Source of the DNA: Comamonadaceae bacterium UBA4962
Lineage (GTDB): Bacteria; Pseudomonadota; Gammaproteobacteria; Burkholderiales; Burkholderiaceae_C
Assembly: GCA_002397315.1 (NCBI GenBank)
Contig: DHAE01000002.1
Location: 67,242-131,241 of the forward strand
Reading direction: 5' to 3'
DNA: 64,000 nucleotides
Of this stretch, positions 60,991 through 64,000 are shown in pieces. Made by a program: the position numbers and the translations under genes. A model generated the notes under the pieces. The model was given only the letters and a program-made list of their open reading frames with translations, searched no databases and had not been told where the DNA came from. How positions within the stretch are numbered: the stretch's first letter is position 1; every line of letters begins with the position of its first letter.

Positions 60991-61307
60991 TGACCAAATT
61001 TCTTGGCGCAAAGACCCAGCGCGTTGCGGACGCCCAGCTCAGTAGGCATGGCAACCGCATCTTGCTGGCATGACTCGTAGCGGATGCGGTCGAAAAAACT
61101 GAGATCTCGCGGAGCGGTAGCGGGTTCTTCTTCGGAAGTGGCCTTGGCTGGAGGCTTGTAGCCTCTTCCTATGCCCGCTTGGTCTAGGTCATCGAACGAG
61201 CTGAGCAGCGGCGGAGGCTTGCGCTCGACCGCGCCCGTGGCGCCTGCCCCCTGTCCGCCCAGCGCAGCGGCAGCGATCAGGGCGGTGGCGATGGTCTTGG
61301 CGTTCAT
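60987..61307 (-). CDS. Small exported protein, prophage cargo
   Basis: 106 residues with a signal peptide (TIATALIAAAALGGQGAGATGA); two cysteines near the C-terminus (ESCQQDA, GLCAKKF). ATG with GGAGGAG upstream. Translationally linked to the lipoprotein; together they look like an envelope-modifying pair, for example for superinfection exclusion (inference). Confidence 0.62.
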   Translation of the reverse strand: MNAKTIATALIAAAALGGQGAGATGAVERKPPPLLSSFDDLDQAGIGRGYKPPAKATSEEEPATAPRDLSFFDRIRYESCQQDAVAMPTELGVRNALGLCAKKFGQ

Positions 61308-61418
61308 GGGGCTCCTCCGGTGCGGCGACTGTACCAGTGGTAAGATGCTGTATAAAATTACAGTGCAAAGGCGAAAACTTTCGTTACGATGACACAGACC
61401 GAAAACGGAGGAGTGTCA
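61308..61418. promoter_or_regulatory. Divergent promoter region between two cargo units
   Basis: An AT-rich 111-bp gap. Plus strand: CTGTAC (61,329-61,334), 16 bp, TATAAA (61,351-61,356) forms a fair promoter for the 61,419 gene. The same AT block could serve the leftward pair. So these cargo genes can be expressed without the late promoter. Confidence 0.55.
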
Positions 61419-62492
61419 ATGGCAAGCAAAAAGCCTGTAACGATCCACTATAGGAAATTTTCTAGGCCCCCGGGGTCGCGTGACACATTGGAGCAGCTAG
61501 TACGGACAGCGATGAATTCCCTGGACGGCAGTGCCGCCCATCGGTTACGTGATCGCTACCTATCTAGGCTATTCGCCTCGGGCAGTGACAATTTATTCAT
61601 CAATATTTACGAAGACACAACCGGACAAACGCAATTTGTTTTTGGAGATGTGCTGCATTTCACGCGAGGCCACCTGCAGGCGCTATGCCAAACGGCGGAT
61701 CCCGATGCCGCTCTGGTTCCTGTTCAGCAGATGCAAGCTCCTGCGCAGAGCGAATATGTCCACTCGCAGATGTTTTGGATGATCAAGGGAGATCACGTTT
61801 TCGTCATTCAGAGTATGTCTCTCAGAACTGCTGAATTCGAATCATACCTTGGATGGCTGCTGCAGACTAAGACCTCGGTTTTTCCTGCCCAGCATTCGAT
61901 CGTGCTTGCTGCTAGGTTTGACCTTGGAGCGGTAGGTGGCGATTTGGAGGATATCAAGGAGATCATTGTAGGGGGCGTGGCCCAGAGGCCACCTACAACT
62001 AATGAATCTAGTTCAGCGCATTCGCCGGAGACAACAGAATTACGTGAATCCGAGGTGGTTAGTACCGGCAATGTGGATGCGACTAGAACCACAGAATGGA
62101 GCACGGCGCGAAACGTTTTGAGGGAGTTGCTGGGAGGCGACGCAAATGTGGAGTCTTTGCTAAGTTCTGTTCCTGCCGATGCCGAGCTTAGTGTCCAAGT
62201 TCACATTGGTTTCCAGACGAGAAAAAAGAAAGTTGATCGTGTCGCACTGAAGCATTTGGAGACTGGGCTGCGGCATCTACCCGATGGTCAGGTGGAGGTC
62301 AGAGCAAAAGGCCAACGTGTCGCCTCTGATGGAAGTGTTCGCCTGCACTACGATGCCGGAATTTCATTGGTTCGTGCCCAAGTCGGCGACAGTCAACTGA
62401 TCGGCAGCCTTTTGGATCCCTTCGATGTGCGAAGGGCAATGGTTGAGGCTTACAGTCACATGGTGGCTAACGGGAAGATTCAGGAAGAGTAG
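61419..62492 (+). CDS. Soluble protein of a two-gene cargo cassette (unknown family)
   Basis: 357 residues from ATG 61,419 (GGAGGAG five bases upstream; an ATG at 61,389 is less well placed). Codon use is clearly more AT-rich than in the virion genes. Predicted as two domains: an N-terminal alpha/beta domain (IHYRKFSRPPG, LFINIYEDTTGQTQFVFGDVL) and a C-terminal domain (AELSVQVHIGFQTRKKKVD, DAGISLVRAQVGDSQLIG) separated by a polar linker (about 195-240). No membrane helix, no catalytic motif recognised. It reads into the membrane-protein gene 11 bp downstream. Confidence 0.65.
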   Translation: MASKKPVTIHYRKFSRPPGSRDTLEQLVRTAMNSLDGSAAHRLRDRYLSRLFASGSDNLFINIYEDTTGQTQFVFGDVLHFTRGHLQALCQTADPDAALVPVQQMQAPAQSEYVHSQMFWMIKGDHVFVIQSMSLRTAEFESYLGWLLQTKTSVFPAQHSIVLAARFDLGAVGGDLEDIKEIIVGGVAQRPPTTNESSSAHSPETTELRESEVVSTGNVDATRTTEWSTARNVLRELLGGDANVESLLSSVPADAELSVQVHIGFQTRKKKVDRVALKHLETGLRHLPDGQVEVRAKGQRVASDGSVRLHYDAGISLVRAQVGDSQLIGSLLDPFDVRRAMVEAYSHMVANGKIQEE

Positions 62493-62503
62493 GTGTTTAG
62501 TCG

Positions 62504-63094
62504 ATGACCGTTTTTCGACGCGTTCTAGGGCTTCTGCTTCCCATCATCATTGGATGGGCGGCGGCAGCATGGACGCCTTTAACGGTCTGGATTGACATGA
62601 AAGAGGGGCTGATAGCTTTTCTTGGTTTTCTTGCTGCGTCTTTGGTACAGGTTATGCCGTTGACCGCCAACTTCATCCAGGCCGATAAGTTGGAGGTTTC
62701 TCAAGCGCAGAGGCTTACTCAATCGTTGACAAGGCAACAACATTATTGGATCGGCCTATTGTCGGCAACTATTAGCGCGCTTGTTGTTGTCATTGTGGTC
62801 GCCGCAGTATCAAAATCGCTTGACGGTAAAGTTGTTTTTGACCGTTGGGTTTGCATTACAGCTTTTCAGCTACTATGCTTTCTGGAAGTGAGCCTGCTTG
62901 TATTTGTCATAATAAAGATGTTTGGATTATTTGGTGGGATGATGAGTCTGCACCGACTGCGCGGAGAGTTGGTTGTTGATGCTGCAATGAAGGCCGCGGC
63001 CGCCCGGCAACGCGAGATACAGGCAAGCGTAGCACCTGTTCAAAAGTTAGTGCCTGACGGTTATGGCGCAATAGTTCAGCCTCCGCCCAAATAG
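62504..63094 (+). CDS. Four-helix membrane protein of the cargo cassette
   Basis: 196 residues. Hydrophobic helices near residues 6-27 (LGLLLPIIIGWAAAAW), 33-52 (LIAFLGFLAASLVQVM), 83-105 (WIGLLSATISALVVVIVVAAV) and 120-146 (AFQLLCFLEVSLLVFVIIKMFG); the C-terminus is cytosolic and helical. AT-rich like its partner. A soluble sensor plus small multi-pass membrane effector is the common design of abortive-infection and exclusion systems, but the family is not recognised. Confidence 0.65.
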   Translation: MTVFRRVLGLLLPIIIGWAAAAWTPLTVWIDMKEGLIAFLGFLAASLVQVMPLTANFIQADKLEVSQAQRLTQSLTRQQHYWIGLLSATISALVVVIVVAAVSKSLDGKVVFDRWVCITAFQLLCFLEVSLLVFVIIKMFGLFGGMMSLHRLRGELVVDAAMKAAAARQREIQASVAPVQKLVPDGYGAIVQPPPK

Positions 63095-63134
63095 CCTTGA
63101 GCGCTAACTGGCACGGACTCGACACCTTCGTAAC

Positions 63135-63151
63135 CCGTGCCAAGCCTGCCA
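63135..63151 (+). promoter_or_regulatory. Late 17-bp element, copy H
   Basis: CCGTGCCAAGCCTGCCA just after the cargo cassette. ATG of the next virion gene at +42 with AGGAG. The hairpin TGCTCC/GGAGCA (63,155-63,173) would bury that ribosome-binding site. Confidence 0.8.
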
Positions 63152-63177
63152 ACCTGCTCCGGTTACAGGAGCACGAC

Positions 63178-64000
63178 ATGAGCGCATTCGACAAGGGGTT
63201 TTCGTTCGGCCTCGGGGCTTGGCAGCAGGCGATGGACAACAAGCGCCAGGACGAGAAGGACGAGCGGGCGAAGAAGGAGTTCGGCTGGAAGGAGAAGGAC
63301 CGTGCGCGCGTGGACGACGATCGAGCGCGCGAGGATGCTGCATGGGGCGCGCTCGGCCCAGCGTCCGGCATCCCGGTGCCGGCGCCCGCGGCCCCGCAAG
63401 CTGTGCAGGCGCCAGCCGAGACGGCGGCAACGGTCGAGCCTGTCCCGGATGGACAGGGGCAGGCCGCTCCGCAACCGCCTGCCGCAGCGCGGGGGTTGGG
63501 CCTCCCGCAAGCCGCTCCGGCGGCGGCGCCCATGCCCATGCCCGTGCAGCAAGGCGTGGCCGCCGCGCTCGCGCCACCAGCTACCTCGCGCGCCGCGCAG
63601 CTGCGCGCCCTGGAGGGCATCGCGGTAGCGCGCCGCGACGCGGGATCGCTGGAGCGGCTGGGCGCCGCCCGGCATGGGGCCGAGGAAGACGACTTCATCG
63701 CGCAGGCCATGAAGGGCTACACCGGCGCGGATGACCAGATTGGCGCCACGGCGCTGCACATCAACGGCACGTCGAAGTCCATCACGATGGGCGCACCCGA
63801 CAAGGACGGGGTGGTGCAGCTCGCAGTGGTGACGCCTGACCGCCGGGCCCAGTTCATGAGCCTGAGCAGGGATCAGCAGGCGCGGCTCTATGCGGCAGGC
63901 CAGCTCATGGAGCGCAACCCCATTCGTGCCTTCCGCGAGATCGCCGATGTGAACCGACCCCTGGCCGAGGCGCTGGCCGCAGAGAGTGGCCTCGTGACGA
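63178..64000 (+). CDS. Internal virion protein, 3' end outside window
   Basis: 274 codons visible, open to the edge. N-terminus SAFDKGFSFGLGAWQQAMD followed by a charged helix (KRQDEKDERAKKEFGWKEKD), a Pro/Ala/Gln-rich linker (about 58-135) and a domain with FIAQAMKGYTGADDQIGATA. By position and makeup a large ejection or internal core protein, as after the gp14-like protein in podoviruses. Confidence 0.68.
   Translation, partial: MSAFDKGFSFGLGAWQQAMDNKRQDEKDERAKKEFGWKEKDRARVDDDRAREDAAWGALGPASGIPVPAPAAPQAVQAPAETAATVEPVPDGQGQAAPQPPAAARGLGLPQAAPAAAPMPMPVQQGVAAALAPPATSRAAQLRALEGIAVARRDAGSLERLGAARHGAEEDDFIAQAMKGYTGADDQIGATALHINGTSKSITMGAPDKDGVVQLAVVTPDRRAQFMSLSRDQQARLYAAGQLMERNPIRAFREIADVNRPLAEALAAESGLVT

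Overview
This is a GC-rich window from a betaproteobacterial chromosome. The gene content and repeat style fit the Comamonadaceae, most likely the Acidovorax/Paracidovorax group (inferred from family knowledge, no search run). Positions 1-19,060 are ordinary chromosome. From 19,102 to the right edge is one large prophage that runs off the window.

Chromosomal part. The order is: 3' end of an AceE-type pyruvate dehydrogenase E1; a LysR regulator divergent from a Bug-type solute-binding protein and a gamma-glutamyltransferase; a YfiR-YfiN-like c-di-GMP pair; mtfA, lpxH, two cyclophilins and an L,D-transpeptidase; a TPR protein; cysS, an alkA-like glycosylase, accA, tilS and lysC; then tRNA-Ser(GCU) with its own terminator. 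The prophage integrase starts right after this tRNA and reads toward it, so the tRNA 3' end is the likely attachment site.

Prophage, early part. A leftward arm (27,396 to 19,102) carries a LexA-type self-cleaving repressor, small unknown genes, an AT-richer DNA-binding/HNH-like gene, a SpoU-type RNA methyltransferase, an excisionase-like gene and the integrase. A rightward arm (27,466 to 36,618) carries a Cro-like protein and a replication initiator whose own coding sequence holds seven iterons (a lambda-O-like origin). It continues with a second replication gene, winged-helix and HNH-like proteins, a RuvC-like resolvase, a NinB-like protein, zinc-motif proteins and RdgC.

Prophage, late part. 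From 37,180 the packaging and structural genes run rightward: small and large terminase, portal, lysis genes (holin, SAR-like endolysin, Rz with embedded Rz1), scaffold, an N4-gp56-type major capsid protein, connector/adaptor proteins, fibre proteins, a nozzle-like protein, a lambda-J-like protein, a GNAT enzyme and internal virion proteins. Absence of a tail tube or tape measure suggests a short-tailed (podovirus-like) phage. Three foreign-looking cargo cassettes interrupt this block: a membrane diguanylate cyclase with a small gene (43,856-45,470, minus strand), a lipoprotein/secreted-protein pair (60,745-61,307, minus strand), and a soluble-plus-four-helix-membrane protein pair (61,419-63,094, plus strand) that looks like a defence or superinfection-exclusion module.

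The most striking unexplained signal is a 17-bp element, CCGTRCCAAGCCTGCCA, present eight times, always in the same orientation and always just before a late gene or gene group. In four cases the ATG lies exactly 26-27 nt from the motif and there is no Shine-Dalgarno sequence. In three of the other four the ATG is 42-83 nt away and has a good Shine-Dalgarno. This looks like a phage-specific late promoter or leader element.
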